A DNA stretch of 64,000 nt from Hyposmocoma kahamanoa (lineage: Eukaryota > Arthropoda > Insecta > Lepidoptera > Cosmopterigidae). A model generated the notes under the pieces. The model was given only the letters and a program-made list of their open reading frames with translations. It made no database searches and was not told the origin of the DNA. The stretch's first letter is position 1. Every line of letters starts with the position of its first letter. Below, in pieces: positions 43,574 through 54,071 of the stretch. The stretch covers positions 13,166,847-13,230,846 of the forward strand of contig NW_020653726.1 in assembly GCF_003589595.1 (NCBI RefSeq), read 5' to 3'. Position numbers and translations under genes: made by a program.

Positions 43574-43638
43574 CTAACAAACTACGAGAACGATACTACT
43601 AAGGTGCCGCTAGTAGTATCGTTCTCGTAGTTTATTAG
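43574..43638. repeat. Perfect 23-bp hairpin arms (43579-43601 / 43611-43633), 9-nt loop
   Basis: AAACTACGAGAACGATACTA CTA and its exact inverse flank AGGTGCCGC. Past one mismatch, four more base pairs extend each arm to 43574 and 43638. Confidence 0.97.
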
Positions 43639-43664
43639 TAGGAATAATATGTTAAACGTTTTAG

Positions 43665-43985
43665 ATGTGACTCAGGCGTTGGCGGGGCCGTAATAAAAGC
43701 GGCACTGCGACGGCGGGTCGTGGTCGACGCCCAAATTGCGGATGTGAGATCGAAGCGACCGACACCCGCACGAGCCGGCGGAAGCCATTAATGAAATTGG
43801 AATTGTCTCTGGCTCCGGAGATCGTCGTTCTCCCCAATTGATTTTCATAGACAAGAATTGTCATTCTGTCAGAGCCCAATCCTCGGGGCCGGCAATTGTC
43901 GTGATATGAAAAGCAGGTGGATCGACCTTTCGTGACTGGAATACTAAGTGCCTTGTTATCATCTGATTCTGGGCGCAAACAAACG
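43665..43985. other. GC-rich island of unknown origin with a 105-codon minus-strand ORF
   Basis: The stretch is clearly richer in G+C than its surroundings (GGCGTTGGCGGGGCC, GACGGCGGGTCGTGGTCGAC). The minus ORF 43661-43978 begins MRPESDDNKALSIPVTKG and ends RQRLSHI; a second minus frame ends DHDPPSQCRFYYGPANA. I recognise neither. On the minus strand the ORF is preceded by GCGCCCAG, which could be a splice acceptor, so an internal exon is possible but unproven. It could equally be a piece of an unrecognised element. Confidence 0.3.
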
Positions 43986-44198
43986 TTAAAATATCTCCTC
44001 CGTTCTCGTTGATGTTCTTCCGGAATTCCTTTTCGTTTTAGATTTTAATTTACTCCGCGCTCTTGTGGCAATTTATTAAAGTCTTAACTAACCATTAGTC
44101 TTAAAGTGTTGGTTGTATACGAGTATGTTTCTTATTGTTAAAAATTGTACCTATATTTAGTCTACGTAATATAAAGAAAATATACGTCGAGTGCGACT

Positions 44199-44500
44199 AT
44201 CATCAACCCATTTAATGTCCCACTGCTGGGCATGGGTCTCCTCTCAGGCGAGGTTTAACGCCATAGTCCGCCACACTGGCCCAATGCGGTTAGGGACTTC
44301 ACACGTTTTCCGAGGGTTGTGAACATTCTTGGATGTGCAAATTTCCTTCACCGAAACGCTCACGGTAAATTCCAAATTAAATTTCGATAAACTCAGAGGT
44401 TCGAACCTCTCAAACATAAGTTCGAATCCGGGTTCGCGGATTCGAACTTCTGTTTGAGAGGCGGTACGTCAAATCATTAGGCTGCCACGGCTTTTAAGTC
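44199..44500 (-). mobile_element. SINE-E copy (minus) containing a hairpin
   Basis: On plus: CATCAACCCATTTAATGTCC, CACTGCTGGGCATGGGTCTC, CCGCCACACTGGCCCAATGC, and antisense head GGCTGCCACGGC near 44490. The B-box area is duplicated in inverse at 44406-44461. Confidence 0.82.
44406..44461. repeat. 25-bp inverted repeat, one mismatch, 6-nt loop, inside SINE-E
   Basis: CCTCTCAAACATAAGTTCGA ATCCG pairs with the inverse at 44437-44461 around GGTTCG. Confidence 0.95.
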
Positions 44501-45949
44501 GAGTGTATAAGGTGTACCAGAATCTGATGGCATTTGGACTAATTTAAATTTGTAGTGGGTAACATCAATATAGTAGAAAAAAATGTAATAGATATTGCAT
44601 ATATTTTAATTGACCAGAATTGATCTATCCTCGTACATGTTGTAAGATCTGTATGAATTTGTGTGTGAGAGAAGTAAGTAATTTCAAAACAAAAATATAT
44701 CAATTACATTGTGGGTGATAGATTTATTTACGTTTGCAGTTTGAAGTAAGTCGTATTTACGCCATTTCCCTTTTTTACCAATCATTGTCTACACACTATA
44801 GTCTTGCTTACCAGTTCAACAAACATTACATACCACATAATAATATGTACATTGATTTGGCTTCGTTAAAATTTCAAAGATCAAGTTTATTTACTCCTAC
44901 TAATCGGCAAGGTTTAAGACCCGCTTCTAAATCGTGAATTGTGACTTAGATGCACCTAATTCGTCGCTGATTTTCCGATAAACATTATTACAATGTTTTT
45001 TGCTTGAGATTGAAGCAGATTCTCAGTCATTATTGCTACAAAATCGTTATTTGCAAGTGAAAAAAGTTTAACATGCAGCCATTTGACACAATATTTTAAA
45101 TTGACACATGTCAATGTCACATAACAAGTTAACATTGCCAGGTGAAAGTCGTTCGATTTTTCTAATATTTAATGCCATAAGATTCTGGTACACCATAACT
45201 TTGAATATTAATAATAAAAATTGAAGCATTGGGTGTAACTAGGGTGTATCACGTAAACGTGAGATTCGAGAAAATTGAAAATAAAGTTTTAATGTCTTAT
45301 CTTTTTAATATTTATAATATGACCCTTACATACTTTATTATTTATTTGTCCTATGATTTAGCTAAAAAATCAGGCGTTATTATTAGTTTTAAAACAATTA
45401 GAAACATTTGAAATTTTTTTTCCTTGTGTTACCCGCCCTTGTTGCACCAAGCCGGTAAATTAATAGGGCGTCCGTTTTATTATAGGTTTTTATGGAGATA
45501 AATTACGAATCAGCATTGATTTAAATCAGTCTTATCTCAAAGTTATAATTTAAATAATTGAAACGTATTTTTAATCGTAAATTGAATTCGCTGAATTGAA
45601 ATGAACACGACACGACAGTATCATCTTTAGCAGGTCTCACTGGTCTCCTAGATGCTCCATGTTGAGGATGAATTCGCTATCATTCGCTCGTTTCAGAAAT
45701 TTTTTTATTAAAATAAGTTTTTACAAACTGCTGGTGGTAACGTGTCCGAAATTCAAACGCACATTTATAATCTATGCCACAAGGGCGGAGCGCCACCTTC
45801 TAAATTAATGAAAATTACGCCATCTAGAAGGGAGATCGAAATGAGTTTTTGTCACAAGATAATAGATAGGATTTTAAATGTTTTGATGAAATAACATCAA
45901 AACCGGCTTTGGGTGCCGAACGCCCTTGTTGTTCCCTCTTGTCCTTGTA
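44501..45949. other. No feature recognised
   Basis: Short ORFs only; no repeat match found. Confidence 0.5.
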
Positions 45950-46100
45950 TAGAGTGCCAGCCACAACACCAGAACATCGCAATTCACTTCCAGGCATTAT
46001 CCAGAGCACCTAGCCTAAAATCAATTATTAGAAAAGCTCATTTCCCACATGGGTCATATCGGGAATTGAACCCGAAATTTAATTATCCAGCGCTAGCAGT
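45950..46100 (-). mobile_element. SINE-I copy (minus)
   Basis: On plus: TCCAGAGCACCTAGCC, TTAGAAAAGCTCATTTCCC, antisense B box GGGAATTGAACCCG. Matches 10203-10335 inverted. Confidence 0.65.
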
Positions 46101-46747
46101 ACAAATTTCTTCATTGTGTGAAAGGGTAGTATTACCGTTATTAAATAAAACTATCAATATATAAAATTTAAAAAAAATTTTATGGGCCAGATAAGATTTT
46201 TCTCTAAATGAGCAATTCACTTTAGCCTTATAGAATTTCAGCGGTATACCAAATGTCCCAAGCTAACTCAATTTCAATTACCAGAGTAAAGAAACTGTAT
46301 TTTTTGTTTCATCGGCGTATTTCAGAGAGCATGGTGAATCTTTGTTGTGATGTAAGCGGGGTACTGAGGAAGTAGCATTAAAAGATTTCGTCGCCGAGCA
46401 ACGATACGTAAAACGAGATTCTTTGCGGTGGTGTTTGTTTATCTTATTGTAATGAAATCGTTTCTGAACGAAATTGCTATTTATTTTCTAAAAAAAGGAA
46501 ATTTACAAAATACGGTAATACGTACAGATCGTATCCAGTATAAGAGTCTTGGAATCCATCTTTACTGTGACGGTCTTTGGTTTGGTGAAGAGTATTAAGG
46601 GAGCGAGTTGTAAATAAATGTTGCTATATATATGTCACGTTTCTGCCGCTCGACCTAAGCTAAGAAAATGAACCGTAGTAGTACGTGAAAAAATTATATT
46701 CGAGCTGAGGTAGTATCGGCTCTGAAACAGAAAAAGAGATTGGAGAG
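46101..46747. other. No feature recognised
   Basis: AT-rich. Confidence 0.5.
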
Positions 46748-46835
46748 GCGCTACCACTGCAGACATGAGTTGAAAGTCCCATCTGCCTGTAATTTCTAGT
46801 CAGAAATAGGTAAGGTGGCAGTACTATAGTATAGA
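46748..46835 (-). mobile_element. Family A retroposon, part of a copy split by SINE-C
   Basis: GAGGCGCTACCACTGCAGAC, CCCATCTGCCTGTAATTTC, AGAAATAGGTAAGGTGGCAG TACT; continues at 47040. Confidence 0.75.
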
Positions 46836-47036
46836 CTACTGCCGTGGTCGAGTGGCTTGTACACCGGTCTTCATGGTGTCATGATCTCTGTCTGGGCCCG
46901 GACTACATTCTCGGTCGGGTCAATGTAGAAAAACTCTGGGTGTTTGTGCTACCGCCGTTGTTTCCGATTTCCATAACACAAGTGCTTTAGTTGCTTTGGG
47001 ATCTGAGGAACGTATGTGATGTTGTTCCAAGTACCT
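46836..47036 (+). mobile_element. SINE-C inserted in a family A copy
   Basis: ACTGCCGTGGTCGAGTGGC head, CCGGTCTTCATGGTGTC, CGGTCGGGTCAATGTAGAAA, TTTCCGATTTCCATAACACA. AGTACT precedes and AGTACC follows the insert, a possible target duplication. Confidence 0.78.
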
Positions 47037-47039
47037 ATT

Positions 47040-47085
47040 TCATTAGAAGAAAGAGCTCTTTCACAAGGGGCTCTACTACTATCAT
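47040..47085 (-). mobile_element. Family A retroposon, 5' end of the split copy
   Basis: AGAGCTCTTTCACAAGGGGC TCTACTACT is the antisense of the family A 5' end. Confidence 0.7.
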
Positions 47086-47714
47086 CCGTGCTCATCTGTA
47101 AAAGAATAGGAAAAATTCTAGCATGTTACTCAGTCTGAACTTGTCTAATATTTTGACGACTGCGCGGTAGGATATTTTTTCCAAAACAGATTCACGTCAA
47201 ATATCACTTTTTACTTGCCATATTTGCATTCAACTGACGTTTTATCGAGTTCTTAGGTTTTATACTGACGTTTTATATTTAAATTCTAAATGTAAATATG
47301 ATTGTTTTTGTCGCCTTTTCTTCCGTCGTTTTTCTGTTTTCCTTTGATAGCTTACGTGTTGTAATATAGAAAAAAAGGGGGAGATATGTAATGACGCTAT
47401 ATAATATCGGGTGCCGATGTCGCCACTTTTTAACTTGTATACAATTCAAACTTTACGCTCTACTACCATAACTTAAAGATTTTGATTGGGTAGGGCTTAA
47501 AACGTGAAAACGACGTAAAACAATTTTAAAATTTAACAAAATTAAACTTACAGTCACTTGAATAAGAGTTATATTACAATATTTCAGTATTTTTTCATCC
47601 TGGTTCAGCCATTCACCAATAGGTGGCGTTTTAGTAAAAATACTAGTAGTATATAATAGCGAACTATTACACGTTAGATAGCGCTGAAACTCATTTTTCG
47701 TTACACAAAGAACT
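47086..47714. other. No feature recognised
   Basis: TTATCGAGTTCTTAGGTTTT at 47243 may be the first bases of another repeat M copy. Confidence 0.45.
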
Positions 47715-48155
47715 CACGGAGCGGTTGCCAACCGCGTCTGCGGCGGGACCGCGGCATCTGTAGAATGTAACAGTTAAGTATGTAAAATTAGTAGCATATT
47801 TTACGGCGCGTTTTACGCCTGTAGTGGTGACGGTTGCTCGCGGTTGCCGTGGCGGGGTGCTAGTAGAACCGCGCAGGACGCGATGACCTGCGCGCTTGGC
47901 GGCCATCGTCGCCCGCACACTTTGGCGGTCGGTTCAGGCGCAATGTGGTGCAGGCACACGCAGGGTAAGTTCTCTATTAACCGCGCGACTTGCAATTAAG
48001 TCCCACTAACTTCGCGGTCCGTTCTGCAATCGCAACGGTGTCGTGCCCGCAACCGCGACAGCTACGTGGCCGCACAAACTTGCAGTAGGTCGGGAGTATT
48101 GAAATAAAACCGCTGTCTAGCAGCACCGGCGGGCGCGGATGGAAACCGCTCCGTG
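47715..48155. mobile_element. 441-bp GC-rich element with inverted termini CACGGAGCGGTT
   Basis: Left end CACGGAGCGGTTGCCAACCG CG and inverse right end CACGGAGCGGTTTCCATCCG CG match at 20 of 22 positions. GCGGTTGC-type motifs recur inside on both strands (47835, 47845, 48045). No clear target duplication was found. The ORFs of 60-75 codons here are GC artefacts. Probably a non-autonomous DNA transposon of undetermined superfamily. Confidence 0.75.
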
Positions 48156-49589
48156 AATTGTTAACCTATTAACCTTAAACTGACGCTACTCAACGAGGTA
48201 TGTGGTCCTACCTAATCGATAGTTGGAAACCATGTGGCTGTTTTTAATATTAAAAAATATTCCATTTTTCATACTATATCTACACTGGTACTGGTGTATT
48301 ATTAAATAAATATATTAGTATAAATTAGTATTATTTTCTTAATGGCGACCACTAGGCTTGGACCAGTGTCAGTTTTATAAGAATAATATAAAAAATATGG
48401 CGATCGTCGCCAGTGTCAATTTTCCATTATACGTTACCACGGCTGAAGCTGACACTGTCAAGACTAAACTCGAACCATCAACGAATTTAATAAATTAAAT
48501 TATGTTGTTTTTTTTATGAAGAATTTATGTAATTTTCTATAATTGTTTCTAATTTATTTTGCATGCATGCATGCACATGTAAAATAAAGCCGATTTTATT
48601 TTATTTATTTTTTAAACGCATTTGCTATGGAAATTGAAACAAAGTGAGAAACAGTAATAAGAAAACCAATCTTTCGATTTTCCTGCAGCTTCAATCCAAC
48701 CTTCTTTTATTTTAAAGTCATTGGAAAAACTTAAAAATTAAAAATACTCTACGTTTAATCTACGAGTATAATGGAATTTAAATATCTTAAATATCTAAAA
48801 CACATAAATTTTTTTTCAAGCAACAGCAACATCCAATTTGACATGAAATTGAAACGGTTATCCGAAATATGAGTTGTGTTAAAGTTACTCGAAATAAAAT
48901 GTTTAGTAATAATAATAATAATAATAAAATAAAAGGAATCAATTTAACGTGAATGCTTCTCGCTTCGATATTTTAGGGACTTTAATTACACAAATCATAG
49001 CAAGAAATTCAAACATTTCAGTAAAAATTTATTGTCGATAAACATCAGTCTTCGTAAATGAACATCACTATATTTGAGTCTACACATTTCTATGGAGACA
49101 AAAAAAACATTGAATCATAATAGAAATAGTAACTAAAAATGCAAATAGCCAGTGGAGTGTTATCTCACTGGTTTTAAAATTTTTGTTTTCACTCCAATTT
49201 TTACAAGGTGTATCGCTACAACTTGGCATTTTCACGTTTTACGAGAGATCTTGTATGTACAACGAACGCCATGTCACTGTGGCGATGTTTGTAGGCGTGT
49301 CACCTCTTGACGACATGAACTACGCCCCCATACCATATCTCCCCTTTTTTCTATATCTATAGTTGTAATAAATTAATAAACTGAAGTAAGTACATTTGTT
49401 TTGGTCTTGCTCACTTGTTGTTAGCACCTATCAGGACCCATTGATACAGTCTGTTACATCGTTATTAAATGCAGAGACGATATTCCATTAACACTATATT
49501 CAGGTATTAGGTTTTTGGTTTTTTTTTTGGATTTTTTTTCGTTTTAGTTTTTTTTTATTTTTTGCTCTATTAGCAATAAATATAATTAA
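48156..49589. other. No feature recognised
   Basis: AT-rich apart from the (AAT)n tract; no ORF of note. Confidence 0.5.
48909..48928. repeat. (AAT)n microsatellite
   Basis: AATAATAATAATAATAATAA tract. Confidence 0.9.
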
Positions 49590-49770
49590 CATTATTATTG
49601 ATACAAAAGATAAAATACGAAGAAAAATTCTTACGAACTGATTGGACTCGAAACAACATCTGTTGCCATACCGGAGCCACTATGAGCTACATCAAGTAAG
49701 CAGATGTTACGAATTTCTCTATGTAGTTGTTGCAGATTCTTGTATTGGGTTTAAACGGCGCGAGAAACTT
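49590..49770 (-). mobile_element. SINE-D-like copy
   Basis: ATTATTGATACAAAAGATAA, ATTGGACTCGAAACAACATC (antisense B box), GCCATACCGGAGCCACTATG. Confidence 0.6.
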
Positions 49771-49897
49771 ATGGAAAACACTGCTTCGAACCTAATGAGA
49801 TCAAAGAATTTTTTCTTTGTAGGTATTATTCGATATTTGTATCAATAATAGTAATAATAACAAATTAATGGAGATTTCACAAAAAATACATGTATGC

Positions 49898-49913
49898 CTC
49901 ACGTACGTGAGGT
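49898..49913. repeat. Perfect 16-bp palindrome at the mariner 1 boundary
   Basis: CCTCACGTACGTGAGG is centred on the TA insertion site, so 8 bp outside the element mirror the first 8 bp of the TIR. It may be chance, or the stub of a second element end sharing the TA. Confidence 0.6.
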
Positions 49914-51241
49914 GCACTATATGTTTCCGGAATGAATAAGAAAACAAATACTATAAATGATCAGAAATGAATTTATTGTTTCTCAAAATATTCTCCGTTA
50001 GCGTTAATGCACTTTTTTATACGAATGAACCAATTTTGAAAACATTTATGCCACTCCTCCGTGACAATCTTTGAAACATATTTTTCATGCTCTTCGACAG
50101 CCTCTTCAGGTGATGAAAATCGTTGACCACGTAACTGGTTCTTAATTTTTTTAAATAAATAATATCACGAGGTGCCAGGTCGGGACTGTACGCGGGATGG
50201 CTCATAAGGTCAACGTTGTTCGTCTTCAAAAATTTATTTGTCTGTCTGGTCGTGTGGCTGGCATTATCGTGGAGCAAGATGATACGGCGTTTACGGTTAT
50301 TTTTACGAAGCTTGTCAATAACTTCCGGTAAACAAATGGAGAATCGTTGTACCGCAAATAGTGATTGGTGTGTACCAATTAAACAACGAACGAAAAAAAA
50401 CAACGATTCTCTAAAGCAACAGTAGCCACGTGTCCAGTTTTATTAAAAAAAGAAGCAATCATCCGCTGGGAGGCACTTTGCACGCGCGCCACTTTGGTTG
50501 GTTTTGGCTCATCTCGAAAGACCTTTACGCTCGATTGCTGCTTTGTTTTGGGATCGTAACTATAAATCCATATTTCGTCACCTGTTAATATGTCCCATAC
50601 CAAATTTGACGCCCCTTCGTTGAATCTGGTAAGCATGGCATTGCACCAAGTGACGCGATCCATTATTTGAGCCTCAGTCAAATTGTGTGGGATCCACCGA
50701 GAGCACAGCTTTTTACACCCAAATGTTTGTATAGTATTGATTGTATTTGACTCATGCCTGTGCCTAAAGATGCCCGAATCTCATAGTATGTCACATGCCT
50801 GTCTGTTTTGATCATACGGCGCACAGCATTGATGTTGTCGTTGCTAACAGAAGTGGACGTGCGGCCATTACGAAATTCGTCACTGAGATTCACACGACCG
50901 CGTTTGAATTCTGCAAACTAGCTATAAATAGTCGTCTTGCATGGTGCTTCATCGCCAAAAGCAGTTTGAAGCCGACTGAAGCTCCGCTGATTACACTTAA
51001 AGTCGTAGAAAATCATACTATGAAAATTTTCACGAGTTAAATCCATGATGATGTAGACAACCAATTTCTAAAATGACGCCACAATGTAAAAACAAATGAC
51101 AGTCAGATGAAACAAACTGTAGTCAAATGTCAACATCATACAAGTCTATAGCCAAAGAGTTCCATTTTGAAATGTTCTAATGACTTTTTAAATATTGTTT
51201 ATGTAAGTGGCCAGTTCCGGAAACTTACAGAGCGCTCTAAA
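49906..51241 (-). mobile_element. Mariner element 1, near full length (about 1.34 kb), inactive
   Basis: Left end CGTGAGGTGCACTATATG follows TA at 49904-49905. The right end is its imperfect inverted counterpart (CTTACAGAGCGCTCTAAA to 51241), where the TA duplication has decayed. The length and the encoded mariner transposase fit an intact-length copy. It faces away from element 2 at 52893-54069, giving an inverted pair 1.65 kb apart. Confidence 0.88.
49973..51046 (-). pseudogene. Mariner transposase pseudogene (element 1)
   Basis: A mariner-family DD(34)D transposase broken in several places. The start is ATG at 51046 (MDLTREN). An in-frame TAG interrupts the N-terminal domain after TTIYS. 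A one-base loss near 50700 shifts frame at HLGVK, just before the WVPHEL-like linker (RWIPHNL). Recognisable motifs: the first catalytic Asp in TGDEIWIY, the second in LLHDNASH, and the third in HPAYSPDLAPRD. Only 33 residues separate the second and third Asp because DNASH lacks one residue relative to the usual DNAPSH pattern. A further frame change follows SPDLAPRD, and the C-terminus (GEYFEKQ) is reached at 49973. Not functional. Confidence 0.9.
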
Positions 51242-52392
51242 CCTCAAGAAGGTTGTATTCAATAAAATAAATAATATAACTAACATTATGTAATTTGCGA
51301 ATACAAGTCTACTTATGTTAAATGGGATATTATTTATCTAGCATGCAACCTATAAGACAGAGTTAGATTTATGGGGTAGTGTTGTAAGTAACAATAACAA
51401 AGCAAGTTATCGAGGAGGCCCGCCTCGTCTTCGCCACTCGTGTTTGTCCGTTAGTCAACACTCTAGTCTCCGCAAACTTCCTCCGCTGCAACTTCTGGAT
51501 GACATTTGCATAACTTGAAAATTTGAATACAAGCGCTGTTCACTTCCAGTTTCACACTTTTTACAACTTCCTACTGAAAAAGAGTTGCCCTTTTTGTTCT
51601 TATCTGCTACGAAATGTTTCCACGAACTTTAAACTGTGATTTCGCATTAACTTTTCCCGGACAATTTCAGATTTTTAACAAAATGAATTGACACAGAGCT
51701 GCGGTGTCGACGTCTATTCTGTTTACTGACGTTGATATACGAGAAAACCTAAAAGCGTGTGGCGTTGAAAGCAATTTCCACGCTGAATATAAATCCAATA
51801 CAATATATTCTATAATACAATATCTATTTTCTGATAAATCAAACTATCCGTAGGTAATTGAAATATTAATTTGTTTCTGACATTGACACTGAATAGCTTA
51901 CAATTTGAGTTTGAAAGGACGTAACATTTGTAATATTCATGCTTGTAATATTCATTGCTGGAGGGTTTTCTACTTGAACAATACTCGCCAGGTAGCACCG
52001 CTTCACATGTGTAACGAAAAAAATAGCATAATGTATTTCAAATTGAAAGGAGAGCCATCACAATTAAAGGCATAGGAAATACCTTATTATCCACAGCCAG
52101 TAAATAAGTTAATATCGAAAATGCCTTTAAATAGCGGTTATTTGTATTATTAAACAAAATAAGGACAGTAATCATGTCATGAATAATTTTAATTTATATA
52201 AAACCGACTGAAATTACATATATTAACCATTTCCTTTTATTGAAATCGGTTAATGGAAAGTGGGTGAAATCCAATAAACCGGATTCTGGAGATCGGAGAT
52301 CCTGTTTGTCCGAGGACGTTTAAAATTCTCTGAAAACAAATGAAATCTTCGACCTGTATTACGCCAGTGTGGTGGGCTAAATTAGCTTTTGT
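51242..52392. other. Spacer between the two mariners
   Basis: No coding sequence recognised. 52195-52330 (CGACTGAAATTACATATATT, then GTGGGTGAAATCCAATAAAC) resembles eroded G1-type repeat. Confidence 0.4.
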
Positions 52393-52660
52393 CTTTTTTT
52401 ATGATACTAAGACGGGACGAAGAAATAGTGCGCGTGATGGTAAGCGACACGCCTGTCAAAGAACTAAGAGGCACCGTCTCTGCGCCCGCCACCCTGAGCC
52501 ATAAGTTAAAAGCCTGTGCCTGTAATTTCACCAGCACCCCCACCCTTCAAAACCGTAACGCAGTAATGTTCACATTACTGCTTGGTAACAGACATAAGTA
52601 AGGTGGCAGTACTTCCCTAGACGAACTCTTTCACAAGGAGCACTACTGCTACTAAACTAG
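52393..52660 (-). mobile_element. Family A retroposon, full-length copy
   Basis: T-run, TAAGACGGGACGAAGAAAT to CTTTCACAAGGAGCACTACT GCTACTAA, which shows the complete 5' end. Confidence 0.87.
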
Positions 52661-52892
52661 CGAGACAGCAATGCGACATATACAGGTTGACACATTACAC
52701 CGTATAATAATAACACATTAATTGTGGCTAACATGTTAATGTAGCATATTATATAGTCCGTAGTATAGATGTAGATGTCGCTGTTTATGAGTGGAATTTG
52801 GTTTTCGTACAATATCACTGTATCTATGCCAATCTGGTCTATTTTTAAGTTACTATTTAACTTTGGGTCTAGTATCGTGAGCGTAAATTATA

Positions 52893-54069
52893 CGTAGGGC
52901 GCACTATAAGGTTCCGGAACTGGCCACTTACATAAACAATATTTAAAAAGCAATTACAATATTTGAAAATGGAACTCTTTAGCTGTAGAATACAGTTTGT
53001 TTCGTCTGACTGTCATTTGTTTTTACATTTTAGAAATTGGTTATCTACATTACAACTCGGGAAAATTTTCGTAGTATTATTTTCTACGACTTCAAGTGTA
53101 ATTTAACAGCTCAACGGAGCTTCGCTCGGCTTCAAACTGCTTTTGACGATAAAGCGCCATGCAAGACGACATTTATATATGTAGCTGGCTTGCAGAATTA
53201 AAACGCGGTCGTGTGAATCTCAGTGACGAATTTCGTGATGGTCCCCGTCCACTGCTGTGAAAAACATTGATGTTGTGCGCATGTGACATACCATGAGATT
53301 CGGGCATATTTAGGCATATGCATGAGTCAAATACAATCAATACTACACAAACATTTGGGTGTGAAAAAGCTGTGCTCGCGGTGGATCGCATACAATTTGA
53401 CTGAGGCTCAAAAAACGGATCGCGTCACTTGATGCAATGCCGTGCTTACCAGATTCAATAATGGGGCGTCAAATTTGGTGTGGGACATATTAACAGGTGA
53501 CGAAACATGGATTTATAGTTACGATCCCAAAACAAAGCAGCAATCGAGCGTATTGGTCTTTCGAGAAGAGTCGAAACCAACCAAAGTGGCGCGCGTGGAA
53601 AGTGCCTCTAAGCGGATGATTGCTTCTTTTTTTAATAAAACTGCACACGTGGCTAATGTTGCTTTGGAGAACCGTTGTACCGTGAATTGGTACATGATCA
53701 TTTGTTTACCGGAAGTTATTGACAAGCTCCGTAAAAATAACCGTAAACGCCGTATCATCTTGCACCACGATAATGTCAGTCCCTGGCACCTTGTGACTTT
53801 CATCTATTTCCAAAAATTAAGAACCAGTTACACGATCAATGATTTTCATTACCTAAAGAAGTTGTCGAAGAGTATGAAAAATATGTTTCAGAGATTGTCA
53901 CGGAGAAGTGGCATAAATGTTTTCAAAATTGGTTCATTCGTATGAAAAAGTGCATTAAAGCTAACGGAGAATATTTTGAGAAACAATAAATTAATTTCTG
54001 ACCGTTTATAAAAATACCATTTATAGTATTTTTTCTTATTCATTCTGGAAACTTATAGTGCACCCCACG
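52893..54069 (+). mobile_element. Mariner element 2, internally deleted (1177 bp), with intact TIRs and TA duplication
   Basis: TA at 52891-52892 and 54070-54071 flank the element. The left end CGTAGGGCGCACTATAAG and the reverse complement of the right end CGTGGGGTGCACTATAAG match well. The ends and interior are closely similar to element 1 but in opposite orientation. Confidence 0.9.
53044..53989 (+). pseudogene. Mariner transposase pseudogene (element 2), catalytic-region deletion
   Basis: The start codon is gone and the N-terminal half carries small indels (for example near 53085 and 53250). From 53442 a 167-codon frame remains open: MLTRFNNGASNLVWDILTG, with the first catalytic Asp in TGDETWIY. 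The second (HHDNVS) is kept, but the frame then runs into PWHLVTF: about 80 nt covering the spacer and the SPDLAPRD region have been lost compared with element 1. The C-terminus ends ...NGEYFEKQ at 53989. The deletion removes the normal DD34D spacing, so this copy cannot encode active transposase, although its TIRs could be mobilised in trans. Confidence 0.88.
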
Positions 54070-54071
54070 TA

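Noticed and set aside
47691..47995. Arg/Ala-rich minus-strand ORFs
   Set aside because: Produced by the GC-rich TIR element at 47715-48155.
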